DNA of 64,000 nt from a virus, in IMG/VR virus record IMGVR_UViG_3300034101_003424, positions 1 through 64,000 of that record; one strand, 5' to 3'. Every line of letters begins with the position of its first letter. The stretch's first letter is position 1. Positions 52,281 through 60,387 of this stretch are shown piece after piece. The translations under genes and the position numbers were made by a program. The notes under the pieces were generated by a model. It was not told where the DNA came from. It was given only the letters and a program-made list of their open reading frames with translations, and made no database searches.

Positions 52281-53258
52281 ATGCCTTTACCAAGTAGCGG
52301 ACAAATATCATTTTCACAATTAGCAGCTGAATTAGGAAACGCATGTTCAAATGTAAGTCTTAGAAGTTATTCCGCTTGTGCAAATTTAACATCTCCTGAT
52401 GGTATTACTGAGTTGTATGGTAAATCTTGTATACCTACTTATGGAGCAGGTACTTGGTCGAGTGGGGGGGCAATGATAACGGCACGATTTTCTTTAGCAG
52501 GAGCAGGAACACAAAATGCAGGACTTGCAGTAGGAGGTACTACAGGTACTGATGTATCCTCTACCGAAGAATACAATGGCACATCTTGGTCAGCAGGAGG
52601 GGGATTGATAGTGGCAAGAAGATTTGTAGCAGGAGCAGGAACACAAAATGAAGGACTTGCGTTTGGGGGTTTTTCAAATGCAAATTTATCTTGTACAGAG
52701 GAGTATAACGGTACATCTTGGTCAACAGGTGGTGCATTAGCTACAGCACGATATGGCCTACTTGCAGGAGCAGGAACGCAAAATGCAGGACTTGTGGCGG
52801 GAGGAGGTGGCTGTCTAAGTAATACAGAAGAATACAATGGCACATCTTGGTCAGCAGGAGGGGGATTGATAGTGGGGAGAGGTTGTTTAGCAGGAGCAGG
52901 AACACAAAATGCAGGACTTGCGTTTGGGGGTTTTTCAAATGAAAATTTATCTTGTACAGAGGAGTATAACGGTACATCTTGGTCAACAGGTGGGGCATTG
53001 ATAAATGCAAGAAGAGTATTAGCAGGAGCAGGTACTCAAAATGAAGGTCTTGCAACAGGTGGTTTTCCAAGAACCTCTTCTACAGAAGAATACAATGGCA
53101 CATCATGGTCATCAGGAGGGGCATTAATTACGGCAAGAAATAATTTAGCGGGAGCAGGAACGCAAAATGCAGGACTTGCGTTTGGGGGTTTTAGTGGTGT
53201 CTATTCATCTTGCACCGAAGAATATACAAAATCAGTAATAAGTATATGTTTAGGATAA
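52281..53258 (+). CDS. Propeller protein with tail-fibre N-terminus
   Basis: 325 residues, one base after the S74 fibre. The head differs from the other propellers: PLPSSGQISFSQLAAELG, a start typical of phage fibre or baseplate-attached proteins, and a Cys-rich turn (TELYGKSCIPTYGAG). It is followed by exactly six blades (WSSGGAMITARFSLAG to TSWSSGGALITARNNLAG). Two of its loops (FSNANLSC and FSNENLSC) are near copies. Probable receptor-binding protein with a different attachment mode. Confidence 0.8.
   Translation: MPLPSSGQISFSQLAAELGNACSNVSLRSYSACANLTSPDGITELYGKSCIPTYGAGTWSSGGAMITARFSLAGAGTQNAGLAVGGTTGTDVSSTEEYNGTSWSAGGGLIVARRFVAGAGTQNEGLAFGGFSNANLSCTEEYNGTSWSTGGALATARYGLLAGAGTQNAGLVAGGGGCLSNTEEYNGTSWSAGGGLIVGRGCLAGAGTQNAGLAFGGFSNENLSCTEEYNGTSWSTGGALINARRVLAGAGTQNEGLATGGFPRTSSTEEYNGTSWSSGGALITARNNLAGAGTQNAGLAFGGFSGVYSSCTEEYTKSVISICLG
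52450..53230 (+). repeat. Six propeller-blade repeats in the 52281 gene
   Basis: Six blades, two near-duplicate pairs (the FSNANLSC/FSNENLSC loops with neighbouring DNA almost the same), the clearest trace of blade duplication within one gene. Confidence 0.75.
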
Positions 53259-53279
53259 AAAATAATAAAACAAAACAAA

Positions 53280-53813
53280 ATGCCTTCAAAAACAGAAAAA
53301 CAACAAAAATTCTTTCAGATAGTAAAAGCCTATAAAGATAAGAAAATGTCAGCAGCGGAAGTAGGAAAAAATGTAGAAGATGCAGCTAAAGACATGTCAG
53401 ATAAAGAAGTGGACAAATATTCAAAATTGACAAAGGAAGATATTGATGAACTAAGAGAATTATTAAACATGAAAAAAGAAAATGTAATGCCTAATGTAAA
53501 ACCTAATGATGCAGAAAATGCAGAAGAAGGTAAGATGGCAAAAAATCAAGCTAAAGACATTATGAAATATGCTTTAGAGATTCACAAGATGATAAATGAA
53601 AGAGATGATTTACCAGAATGGGTTGAATCTAAAATAACAAAAGCTCACGATTACATGACAACCCTATGTCAATACATGTCAAATGAATTAGAAAAGGATT
53701 CTAATGCATTTAAAAAGACAGATGAGGCATATTACAGTAGAAAGCCTAAGAGTGGAAAAGTTGGAGGCATTGGTAGATTAGTAGGAGCTGCCATGTCGAT
53801 AGGAAAGAAATAA
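53280..53813 (+). CDS. DUF3008-like small protein
   Basis: 177 residues, helical. The N-terminal ~55 residues, SKTEKQQKFFQIVKAYKDKK followed by DAAKDMSDKEVDKY, match DUF3008-type proteins that are widespread in phages. The C-terminal half (DLPEWVESKITKAHDYMTT, LCQYMSNEL) is a second conserved phage helical motif. Basic tail with Gly-Lys repeats. The function is unknown to me. It stands between the adhesin genes and the endolysin. Confidence 0.65.
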   Translation: MPSKTEKQQKFFQIVKAYKDKKMSAAEVGKNVEDAAKDMSDKEVDKYSKLTKEDIDELRELLNMKKENVMPNVKPNDAENAEEGKMAKNQAKDIMKYALEIHKMINERDDLPEWVESKITKAHDYMTTLCQYMSNELEKDSNAFKKTDEAYYSRKPKSGKVGGIGRLVGAAMSIGKK

Positions 53814-53854
53814 GATGTTTTATATATTTTTTTGGATTTAAACAATGTGATAAA

Positions 53855-54739
53855 ATGCAAGACATGGATTTAATAAAAAGAATTCAAGAGTTTTTTGGAT
53901 TTAATAAAACTGGGCAATATGATCCGTTAACAGAAGCTGCGGTAAAGAATGTTCAAAGAAGTAATGAAGTTTATCCCGACGGAAAATTAGATGATTATAC
54001 AGTCAATCTTATTTTTGAAGGAGAGCTTACAACTGATTTTTTAAGTAGAGTAGAGGTGTCTGGAGATTTAGTTATTGACCGGAGACACATGCCGGATAAA
54101 GAATACATAAAAACAGAAACAAAAAAAGAGTATATATTCTTACATCACACAGCAGGTTGGGATAATCCGTATAATGTTATTCATGGATGGGCTACTGATA
54201 CTCGAGGCAGAGTAGGAACCCAATATGTTATCGGAGGTCAGAATGTTACAAATGTTTCCCATAAGTACGATGGAGTAATTGTAGAGGCCTTCCCAAAAGA
54301 ATACTACGCATATCATTTAGGAATCGGAGCTACTTACATGCACTCTAGGTCTGTAGGCATAGAACTTTGCAACTTCGGATATTTAACAAAGGAAGGTACT
54401 AAATTCTACACCTACACAAAAAGAGAAGTTCACCCTAGCCAAGTAGTAACGCTAAAAAAAGACTTTAGAGGATTTAGACATTTTCATAGGTATTCTGACA
54501 ATCAAATATCTGCATTGAAAAAATTGCTTATAAAAATATCTAATGATCACTCTATCGACTTAAAAGGAGGACTATACACTTATTTTAATTCACAAGACCC
54601 ATTCGTAGCTTTAGACTATAAAGATGATGTGAAAAAAGGTCTTGTAAAAGGTGTATTCTCTCATACAAACGTTATCATGTCCGGTAAATGGGATATTTTC
54701 CCGCAGGATGAAATGATTGATATGATAAGAAGCATTTAA
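53855..54739 (+). CDS. Endolysin: N-acetylmuramoyl-L-alanine amidase with PG-binding domain
   Basis: 294 residues. Residues ~5-55 are a peptidoglycan-binding domain (IKRIQEFFGFNKTGQYDPLT, AAVKNVQRSN). From ~90 it is an amidase-2: YIFLHHTAG with the first zinc His (97-98), YHLGIGATYMHSRSVGIELCNFG with the central Glu and Asn, and FRHFHRYSDNQISALKK near the end. It cleaves between MurNAc and the first L-alanine to lyse the cell. No signal peptide, so a holin is expected elsewhere. Its stop overlaps the stop of the converging YopX gene. Confidence 0.9.
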   Translation: MQDMDLIKRIQEFFGFNKTGQYDPLTEAAVKNVQRSNEVYPDGKLDDYTVNLIFEGELTTDFLSRVEVSGDLVIDRRHMPDKEYIKTETKKEYIFLHHTAGWDNPYNVIHGWATDTRGRVGTQYVIGGQNVTNVSHKYDGVIVEAFPKEYYAYHLGIGATYMHSRSVGIELCNFGYLTKEGTKFYTYTKREVHPSQVVTLKKDFRGFRHFHRYSDNQISALKKLLIKISNDHSIDLKGGLYTYFNSQDPFVALDYKDDVKKGLVKGVFSHTNVIMSGKWDIFPQDEMIDMIRSI

Positions 54740-55314
54740 TTAACTGGGTCATACGTTTCTGATTTTTTTGGATTTCTTATTTTTTTACTTGGTGGTAGGT
54801 AGAAATTATCTTCTTTACCATCTACTTCTTTTGATAGGTCATAAATATTTCCCATGACTTCAAAAGGGCATATCAAGTGAGTTAAATCTTCATTCGAGAA
54901 ATTATGTCCTATGATTTTTTGTATCTCCTTAAGTTTATCTTTTGTTATGTTACTAATAATGTTTAATCTTTTGAGTTCTTGATATCTGTATAATGGATAG
55001 TCCCCGCAGAAAAATTGCAGAGTAACCGGATTCCATCTTACCCTCTCGAGCTTCATATATAGCTTGTAATCAACTCCAAGGTATCTACTAAGTATGTTAT
55101 CATTTTCATAGATTCGATTCCCCAGGGAGTCTCTAAACCCCGTCCACGCATCACAGGACTCAAGAGAAAATCCTCGAGGAGTTCCAGCATAGACATATCC
55201 TAAATCCTTATTATCGGTATCAAATATGTTTTCAAATACTTCAATGATTTCACCTTTCTTTAATTCCGCAAAACTTTTTTCCGCTCTAAATCTCAGTCTA
55301 AAAATAGTCTCCAT
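54736..55314 (-). CDS. YopX-family protein
   Basis: 192 residues from the ATG at 55314 (METIFRLRFRAEK). An in-frame extension upstream overlaps the promoter and is not used. The YopX signature is present: DAWTGFRDSLGNRIYENDNI, then VRWNPVTLQFF and the final FEVMGNIYD. YopX proteins are small phage early proteins of unknown role. The tail (LPPSKKIRNPKKSE) is basic. It faces away from the sulfotransferase gene to its right and converges on the endolysin. Confidence 0.8.
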   Translation of the reverse strand: METIFRLRFRAEKSFAELKKGEIIEVFENIFDTDNKDLGYVYAGTPRGFSLESCDAWTGFRDSLGNRIYENDNILSRYLGVDYKLYMKLERVRWNPVTLQFFCGDYPLYRYQELKRLNIISNITKDKLKEIQKIIGHNFSNEDLTHLICPFEVMGNIYDLSKEVDGKEDNFYLPPSKKIRNPKKSETYDPVN

Positions 55315-55347
55315 AGTATGTTCATGTTTTAAAATAAATAATAAGTG

Positions 55348-55378
55348 CGAATATAGTAAAAACAATTGACTTACGCAA
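55348..55378 (-). promoter_or_regulatory. Bacteroidetes-type promoter TTG-N20-TATATTCG
   Basis: Minus-strand TTG (55376-55378), 20-base spacer, TATATTCG (55348-55355), one base off the TAnnTTTG consensus. Ends about 33 bases before the YopX start. Confidence 0.55.
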
Positions 55379-55426
55379 CTATTTTATCATTTTTACGTTA
55401 AATAATTGTTTATAGACTTGTATATC

Positions 55427-56104
55427 ATGATTATATCTCATAAATATAAATGTATCTTCATAAGAATCCCCAAGACTGGTTCAACTAGCGTAGAGACCTA
55501 TTTGAAGGAAGTTGACCCGGATTGTATTTCATCAGATGACAAACCTCCGTATGGACACGAAACATGTTCACAGTTGATAGAAAAACATGGTCATACAATA
55601 TGGAACTCTTATTATAAATTTACCTTCATACGCGAACCTTATCAATGGTACAAATCATATTACTCAGATCTCTTAAATTATTCTTGGGATGAAGGTAGTG
55701 AATTAGCTAAAAAAAGTTTAGATTTATTTTTGACAGATTATAACACCTTACCGGAACCTGTCAATGGAACATTACATGAGAAGCACATCATGATAATCCA
55801 ATTACTAAATGATTTTTGGTTCTATCCTTCTATATACGATAAAATAATGGATAATCATGTGACTCAAATATCATGGATAGATAAGCCCATTAATTTCATA
55901 GGACGTACAGAATTTTTAGATGATGATTTCAAAGATGTATGCAACAAATTAAATATTCCGTTTACAGAACTAAAGAGATTAAATACATCAGATTCTCATA
56001 AATTAAATCATAGTGAAGGATCAAAAAGATTAATTAAATGTTTAGCAGAGAAGGACTTAGAATTATATTACAACATAAAACCGATAACAAATAATCGTTA
56101 TTAA
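55427..56104 (+). CDS. Second sulfotransferase family protein
   Basis: 225 residues from the ATG at 55427 (MIISHKYKCIF); the longer frame uses only a TTG. The PAPS-binding loop is FIRIPKTGSTSVETYLKE (residues ~11-28) and the 3'-phosphate site is FTFIREPYQWYKSYYSDLL. It lacks similarity beyond these blocks to the 39291 enzyme, so it belongs to the Sulfotransfer_2-like type rather than a duplicate. The acceptor is unknown. Confidence 0.8.
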   Translation: MIISHKYKCIFIRIPKTGSTSVETYLKEVDPDCISSDDKPPYGHETCSQLIEKHGHTIWNSYYKFTFIREPYQWYKSYYSDLLNYSWDEGSELAKKSLDLFLTDYNTLPEPVNGTLHEKHIMIIQLLNDFWFYPSIYDKIMDNHVTQISWIDKPINFIGRTEFLDDDFKDVCNKLNIPFTELKRLNTSDSHKLNHSEGSKRLIKCLAEKDLELYYNIKPITNNRY

Positions 56105-56146
56105 TGTGTAATTATATAAAAAAGTAAATTTATAGCAAAATAACAC

Positions 56147-56154
56147 TATTTATA
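56147..56154 (+). promoter_or_regulatory. Candidate late promoter element TATTTATA
   Basis: ACTATTTATAATAAAACGC, 16 bases before the ATG at 56171. Near-identical to the minus-strand element at 13775. Confidence 0.55.
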
Positions 56155-56170
56155 ATAAAACGCTTTAATT

Positions 56171-56479
56171 ATGGGCAGACCTAGAAAAACAGAAATAGAT
56201 TCGAAAAAAGAAATAAAGACGAATCAAGAAGTTAAAAAGCAAAAGAAAGCACCCCCTGTAAATAAGACAAGAGAGGATGCATCGGGTTTTAGAACTACAT
56301 TCCCTCCGGAGCATGTGTATAAAATCAAGGTAACTACTTCTAAGGGAGAACAAGTAATAGTTACCGAAAATGTGTCACAGATAGTAGAGGCAATTAAAAA
56401 AGCAAAACAAGCAGAGAAATCTATATTACATAAATTAAAAGATGCTACACTAAGTTTTTTCAGAGGATTTAAAAAATAG
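56171..56479 (+). CDS. Small lysine-rich unknown protein
   Basis: 102 residues, strongly basic start (GRPRKTEIDSKKEIKTNQEV with an AT-hook-like GRPRK), a folded middle (PEHVYKIKVTTSKGEQVIV, VSQIVEAIKKAKQA), and a hydrophobic-basic end (ATLSFFRGFKK). No family recognised. Could bind nucleic acid through the GRPRK segment; inference only. Six bases before the next gene. Confidence 0.5.
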   Translation: MGRPRKTEIDSKKEIKTNQEVKKQKKAPPVNKTREDASGFRTTFPPEHVYKIKVTTSKGEQVIVTENVSQIVEAIKKAKQAEKSILHKLKDATLSFFRGFKK

Positions 56480-56485
56480 TTTTAC

Positions 56486-57010
56486 ATGAGTGGTATTATC
56501 ATTACCGATTATTTGAGAAGATATTTACGAAAAGATTTAGATAACTTTCATAAATACTTGCAGATTATAGCAGAGGAAGGAGCGAATTATAGTGACCGGT
56601 TAATTCGCCGCAGGGATAAATTACATCTAAATGCTATTAAAGGATTGTTTGCATTTGTCGTAGATTCTAAAACATTTAATGACATCTCTTCCGCAGATAG
56701 AATATATTTTCTAATTGATGCCATGTATTATTATTTCCCATTCGGAAGACATGAGAAGATGAAAAAAGATGAAGCATTCATTTATGATGTTTTTATCAAG
56801 GAATGTAGGAAAGAAGATGTATTGAGGAGACCGGAGTATGAAAAATGGTTAGTTAAAAAAAAGGGCGGGGATTATTGGAAATGGATGCATCAGATACTAG
56901 GAGCAGAGTGGGAAGAATCTAAAAATGAATCAATGAAAATGAAAAAAGCATATAAAGAAAGAGTAAAGAATAAAGATTTAAGAAACCAATCCATAAACCC
57001 AGAAACATGA
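56486..57010 (+). CDS. Unknown phage protein
   Basis: 174 residues, helical with many aromatic residues (DLDNFHKYLQIIAEEGANY, RIYFLIDAMYYYFPFG, YWKWMHQILGAEWEES). No family recognised. Followed by a four-base overlap with the small HTH-like gene, then ParB-like genes. This placement before a possible small terminase suggests a packaging-related role, but nothing in the sequence proves it. Confidence 0.5.
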   Translation: MSGIIITDYLRRYLRKDLDNFHKYLQIIAEEGANYSDRLIRRRDKLHLNAIKGLFAFVVDSKTFNDISSADRIYFLIDAMYYYFPFGRHEKMKKDEAFIYDVFIKECRKEDVLRRPEYEKWLVKKKGGDYWKWMHQILGAEWEESKNESMKMKKAYKERVKNKDLRNQSINPET

Positions 57011-57324
57011 ATTATAATGATGAAGACTTTCTAAGAAGAATAGTAGGCGTAGGAACCTTAGGATACTCATTAGAAAAAATAATGAATGTATTAGATATTC
57101 CTACATCTGATATGAAATCATTTACAGATGAATTTTACAATAAGAACAGTGAAGTATATAGAGCATACAAGAAAGGAATAGACAAAGCAGATTACGTCAT
57201 AGATATGAAACTATTTGAAGAAGCTAAAAGTGGAAACATAAGAGCTTTAAAAAAATATGAAGAAAGAAAAGATAAAGAGATATATAGACAACGGAGAGCC
57301 CAAACATTAAAAGATGAAGAATAA
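57007..57324 (+). CDS. Small helix-turn-helix-like protein, possible small terminase
   Basis: 105 residues. Helical start (RRIVGVGTLGYSLEKIMNVL) with a helix-turn-helix feel, and a C-terminal KLFEEAKSGNIRALKKYEERK that resembles the LxxxAxxGNxxAxKxY pattern of small terminase and related phage proteins. If correct, it would bind packaging DNA. The large terminase is not in the window, so this stays tentative. Overlaps the genes on both sides by 4 and 11 bases. Confidence 0.45.
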   Translation: MNYNDEDFLRRIVGVGTLGYSLEKIMNVLDIPTSDMKSFTDEFYNKNSEVYRAYKKGIDKADYVIDMKLFEEAKSGNIRALKKYEERKDKEIYRQRRAQTLKDEE

Positions 57325-57928
57325 TATTACATACATAGACATAAATAAATTATCAGAGAATCCAAGAAACAGTAAGATACATCCGGATGAACAGATAGCA
57401 AAGTTAATGAAGAGCATCACAGAGTTCGGATTTAACATTCCTATCCTCATTGATAAGAAAAACATGATTATTGCTGGACATGCTCGATTCCTGGCAGCAA
57501 AAGCATTACATATAGATTCTATTCCTGCAATCCGTATTGAGAATTTAACTGATGATCAAATAAGAGCTTATTCCATAGCAGATAATAAGCTAACTGAATT
57601 AGGAGAATGGGACTATACAAAGTTAAGCGATGAATTAGAGTATCTCAATTCTGTTGACATAGATGCAATGGCCATGGGATTTGATTATGAAGATTTTGAA
57701 ATGCTAAATGAATCTTTCCAAAATGATGATGACATCTTATCTGCCACTAAATCAGAACCATCTTCTCCATCAAAAAATAAAAAAAGCATTGTCTTCTCTT
57801 ACAATATAGAAGATTATACAAACATGATGAAGAAATTCAAGACAGTAATGAATGAGAACGACATAAAAGCTAATGCAGAAGTTATAAGATTATTGATTGA
57901 ACACTATAATGAAAGACATGATGGGTAA
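57314..57928 (+). CDS. ParB-like protein 1
   Basis: 204 residues. ParB/Srx N-terminal domain: IDINKLSENPRNSKIHPDEQ, LMKSITEFGFNIPILID, MIIAGHARFLAAKAL, with the GHxRxxAA box, and IRIENLTDDQIRAYSIADNK. The helical second half ends in a conserved module (SIVFSYNIEDYTNMMKKF, NAEVIRLLIEHYN) shared with the next gene. No methyltransferase is fused or adjacent, unlike many phage ParB-type proteins. Possible CTP-dependent DNA binding or nuclease role. Confidence 0.8.
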   Translation: MKNNITYIDINKLSENPRNSKIHPDEQIAKLMKSITEFGFNIPILIDKKNMIIAGHARFLAAKALHIDSIPAIRIENLTDDQIRAYSIADNKLTELGEWDYTKLSDELEYLNSVDIDAMAMGFDYEDFEMLNESFQNDDDILSATKSEPSSPSKNKKSIVFSYNIEDYTNMMKKFKTVMNENDIKANAEVIRLLIEHYNERHDG

Positions 57929-58496
57929 ATTAAATATAGAAATTGTTGACATTGATGATATAAAAGAATCTAATTATAACTCGAGAATACATAGCGAAGC
58001 TCAAGTAGAGAAGATTGCGAGTAGCATAGCAGAATTTGGCTTTGTTAACCCCATTATAATAGACGACGAAAATGAGATTATAGCAGGCCATGGTAGATTT
58101 ATGGCGGCCAAGCATTTAAATCTTAATGAGGTACCTACTATAAAACTTACCCACCTTACAGACGATAAAAAGAGAGCATTCATCATAGCAGACAATAAGA
58201 TAGCTCTTTCCGGAGAATGGGATTACGACATGCTGAAAGAAGAGTTCGATATTATACTAAAGAGCGAAATGGATATTGACTTACTAGGTTTTAACAGAAA
58301 GTTTATAGATTCCATGTTTAAAGAGAAAGATGCTGACGTTAAGGTCGTACATAAATTAAAGACGCTAAAAATAAACTTTGACGCAGATGATTATGACACT
58401 ACGCTAGATTCAATGAGAGATATTATGGATAAAGAAGGATGCGTAGACCATGAAGAAGTACTGGTTAGGTTATTAGATTTTTACCTAAGAAGTTAA
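57909..58496 (+). CDS. ParB-like protein 2, tandem paralogue
   Basis: 195 residues from the first ATG at 57909; starts at 57918 or 57921 are equally possible. Same architecture as the previous gene: VDIDDIKESNYNSRIHSEAQ, SIAEFGFVNPIIID, EIIAGHGRFMAAKHL, IKLTHLTDDKKRAFIIADNK, then the shared C-terminal module (LKINFDADDYDTTLDSMR, EEVLVRLLDFYL). It overlaps the first copy by about 20 bases. Two divergent copies side by side may act as a heteromer or on two different sites. Confidence 0.8.
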   Translation: MKDMMGKLNIEIVDIDDIKESNYNSRIHSEAQVEKIASSIAEFGFVNPIIIDDENEIIAGHGRFMAAKHLNLNEVPTIKLTHLTDDKKRAFIIADNKIALSGEWDYDMLKEEFDIILKSEMDIDLLGFNRKFIDSMFKEKDADVKVVHKLKTLKINFDADDYDTTLDSMRDIMDKEGCVDHEEVLVRLLDFYLRS

Positions 58497-58515
58497 TTTT
58501 TACAACAAAGTACAA

Positions 58516-58523
58516 TATTTATA
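58516..58523 (+). promoter_or_regulatory. Candidate late promoter element TATTTATA
   Basis: CAATATTTATATAAAAAGC, 9 bases before the ATG at 58533. Confidence 0.5.
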
Positions 58524-58532
58524 TAAAAAGCT

Positions 58533-58898
58533 ATGATAAACGAATATATTGGATTTTTACTGCACTCAAGCACTCAAACAAGAGTATATCATTTACAAAC
58601 TTCTTCTTACGCCAAACATAAAGCACTCAATAAGTACTACGACAAAATATTAGATTTAGTAGATACATTAGCAGAAGCTTATCAAGGTAAATATGGTATA
58701 ATCAAAGATATTAAAGTACCTGGAAGTGTTGATAATATAAAAACAGATGAGGACATTGTAAAATACTTCGGCACTTTATCCAACTACGTAGATAACAAAG
58801 TAAAAGATTTACCTGAGGATACATATCTTAGAAACATTTGCGACGAAATTGCTACTCTAATATATCAAACGACTTACTTACTTAAGAATCTTGATTAA
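58533..58898 (+). CDS. DUF5856-like phage protein
   Basis: 121 residues, a four-helix type pattern: LLHSSTQTRVYHLQTSSYAK, HKALNKYYDKILDLVDTLAE, AYQGKYGII, then NICDEIATLIYQTTYLL. I recall this arrangement as DUF5856, seen in T4-like and other large phages, with Dps/ferritin-like spacing of helices. Function not known. It converges on a minus-strand gene with a 17-base overlap of the ends. Confidence 0.65.
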   Translation: MINEYIGFLLHSSTQTRVYHLQTSSYAKHKALNKYYDKILDLVDTLAEAYQGKYGIIKDIKVPGSVDNIKTDEDIVKYFGTLSNYVDNKVKDLPEDTYLRNICDEIATLIYQTTYLLKNLD

Positions 58899-59133
58899 AC
58901 AGGGATAGATAGTAGTGGCTTCCATTACCCTCACCTGTTTTACCATTTTCGTAAGCATTTTCAATCATTTCCTTTTCTTCTGGGAGTTGTTTGTATATAA
59001 TAGATACTAATTCTAACATTACATCTAATCTACCTAAATGGAAAGAAGGATCATTCGAGACCTCTGACAAAGCACTGTACTGATTTTTCTTTGTTTCTGC
59101 CCAATATAAAATATTCTCTAAAGGTGTTTTCAT
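58882..59133 (-). CDS. Small unknown protein
   Basis: 83 residues, helical (TPLENILYWAETKKNQ, LDVMLELVSIIYKQLPEEKE, MIENAYENGKTGEGNG). The end has the MIENAYENGK-type pattern that is common in small phage and Bacteroides-prophage proteins. No function known. Its end overlaps the end of the plus-strand DUF5856-like gene. Confidence 0.55.
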   Translation of the reverse strand: MKTPLENILYWAETKKNQYSALSEVSNDPSFHLGRLDVMLELVSIIYKQLPEEKEMIENAYENGKTGEGNGSHYYLSLFNQDS

Positions 59134-59148
59134 AAAGATTAAATTGAA

Positions 59149-59171
59149 AAGGCCCGCTAAAAGCAGGCCTT
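59149..59171 (-). terminator. Rho-independent terminator after the SPOR-like gene
   Basis: On the minus strand AAGGCCTGC-TTTTA-GCGGGCCTT, followed by TTCAATTT. A 9-base stem with one G-T pair. It would end the transcript that contains the SPOR-like gene and its upstream neighbours. Confidence 0.7.
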
Positions 59172-59175
59172 AGTG

Positions 59176-59619
59176 TTATTTAAAAATATTGTTATTTGGG
59201 TCATTTATTCTTTCCGGGAAAAAAGAAAATCCACTCATATCAAAAGGAGCTGCTGTAATAAAGGCATCACAAAAACCTGCTTTTTTTAGTTTATCTAAAT
59301 CTATGGCAGCTTTATTGTAAGAGTTATACATACGAGCATAATAGTAATAGTTCTGAATCCCTAACTTTATTTTAATTATTTCGGGACCCGATTTTACAGA
59401 CCTATCGTATAATCCTACTCTAATCATATAAATAGGAACTTCATAAGTATCCATTTCTATACTACAAGGAGCAGGAGCTCTTTTTTTGTACTCGATGGTC
59501 ACACATACAATACTGTCGATTGATTTTCTAACAGGATTATTAAAACTGAAATACTGAGAAAAACCTTTTACAGTAGAAAACAATAACATAAAAACAAATA
59601 ATCTCTTCATTTTAATCAT
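59176..59619 (-). CDS. Secreted SPOR-domain-like protein
   Basis: 147 residues. A signal peptide, MKRLFVFMLLFSTVKGFSQ (after MIKM or from the internal ATG at 59610), of the typical Bacteroidetes form ending in FSQ. The second half follows the SPOR pattern: IYMIRVGLYD, a central insert, then YNKAAIDLDKLKKAGFCDAF and ITA. SPOR domains bind denuded peptidoglycan at septa. A phage-encoded exported copy could act on the cell wall in exclusion, lysis control or host-division interference. One or two bases separate or overlap it with the upstream gene. Confidence 0.6.
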   Translation of the reverse strand: MIKMKRLFVFMLLFSTVKGFSQYFSFNNPVRKSIDSIVCVTIEYKKRAPAPCSIEMDTYEVPIYMIRVGLYDRSVKSGPEIIKIKLGIQNYYYYARMYNSYNKAAIDLDKLKKAGFCDAFITAAPFDMSGFSFFPERINDPNNNIFK

Positions 59620-59905
59620 TTTTTAACATATACAAATAAGCATTATCAAAATAAGGAACCTCCTTTTTTATACACACATAGGAACCAGAGGCATATAAAT
59701 TGACTACATCTTCTTTTGATTCCCAATTCTCATGCCCCCACCTTTTTGCCAATCCGGTTAATTCTTCAAGACCTCCCCATTTAACTGTTTTAGGATAACC
59801 TTTCACGTCCTCTGCTTCAAATATAAACGTTTCTTCCGCCAAGTAAGAAGTAGAAGCAATAATAAATTTAGGTAAATCCCTTTTTAAATCTGGTGATTGT
59901 AACAT
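59612..59905 (-). CDS. Small unknown protein
   Basis: 97 residues, mixed alpha/beta (PKFIIASTSYLAEETFIF, VKWGGLEELTGLAKRWGH, GSYVCIKKEVPYFD). No family recognised. Overlaps the upstream gene by 22 bases and the SPOR-like gene by eight, so all three are likely translated from one message. Confidence 0.5.
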   Translation of the reverse strand: MLQSPDLKRDLPKFIIASTSYLAEETFIFEAEDVKGYPKTVKWGGLEELTGLAKRWGHENWESKEDVVNLYASGSYVCIKKEVPYFDNAYLYMLKND

Positions 59906-60387
59906 AATAAATTTAAGTTTGTGAATTTATAACATTCTTTTACTTTTAGAGAAGTATCCATAAATAGACGAAGGTACTTTGAATCAAAAAATAACAAATC
60001 ATCTACATCATCCGGATCCTCCGAATCTAAATACTTAAAATCAAAAATAACTTGTTCCATTTCTCCTTGTTCATCCAAATGTACTTCACTGTCATACCAA
60101 CCCGTAGGAGGATATAAAAAATATACATTTTCTATTTTATCTGAAACAAGTCCAATTTTTGAAATTCCTTTGTTGTCAAATTCATTTTCCTGAATTATCT
60201 TAGCATCTTTTCCTGGATATACTAAAGATTCTATTCTTAGCTCTCCATTTATTTTATGCATGATTTCATCAAAAATTATGGTCTTGTCATAATTCTCTTT
60301 TCCGTACAAATTTTTTCTGAAAATAGAAGCATACTCTTCACTTCCAATAACTCCCTCAATATAAAAAACACCTTTAGATCTCTTCAT
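59884..60387 (-). CDS. Unknown acidic protein
   Basis: 167 residues, beta-rich and acidic (VFYIEGVIGSEEYASIF, ELRIESLVYPGKDAKI, NVYFLYPPTGWYDSE, KYLDSEDPDDVDDLLFF). No family recognised. Overlaps the thyX stop by 14 bases, so it belongs to the thyX operon. Confidence 0.5.
   Translation of the reverse strand: MKRSKGVFYIEGVIGSEEYASIFRKNLYGKENYDKTIIFDEIMHKINGELRIESLVYPGKDAKIIQENEFDNKGISKIGLVSDKIENVYFLYPPTGWYDSEVHLDEQGEMEQVIFDFKYLDSEDPDDVDDLLFFDSKYLRLFMDTSLKVKECYKFTNLNLLCYNHQI

Noticed and set aside
40141-53258. Diversity-generating retroelement behind the variable loops
   Set aside because: No reverse transcriptase and no template repeat seen in the window; variation looks like blade duplication and recombination.
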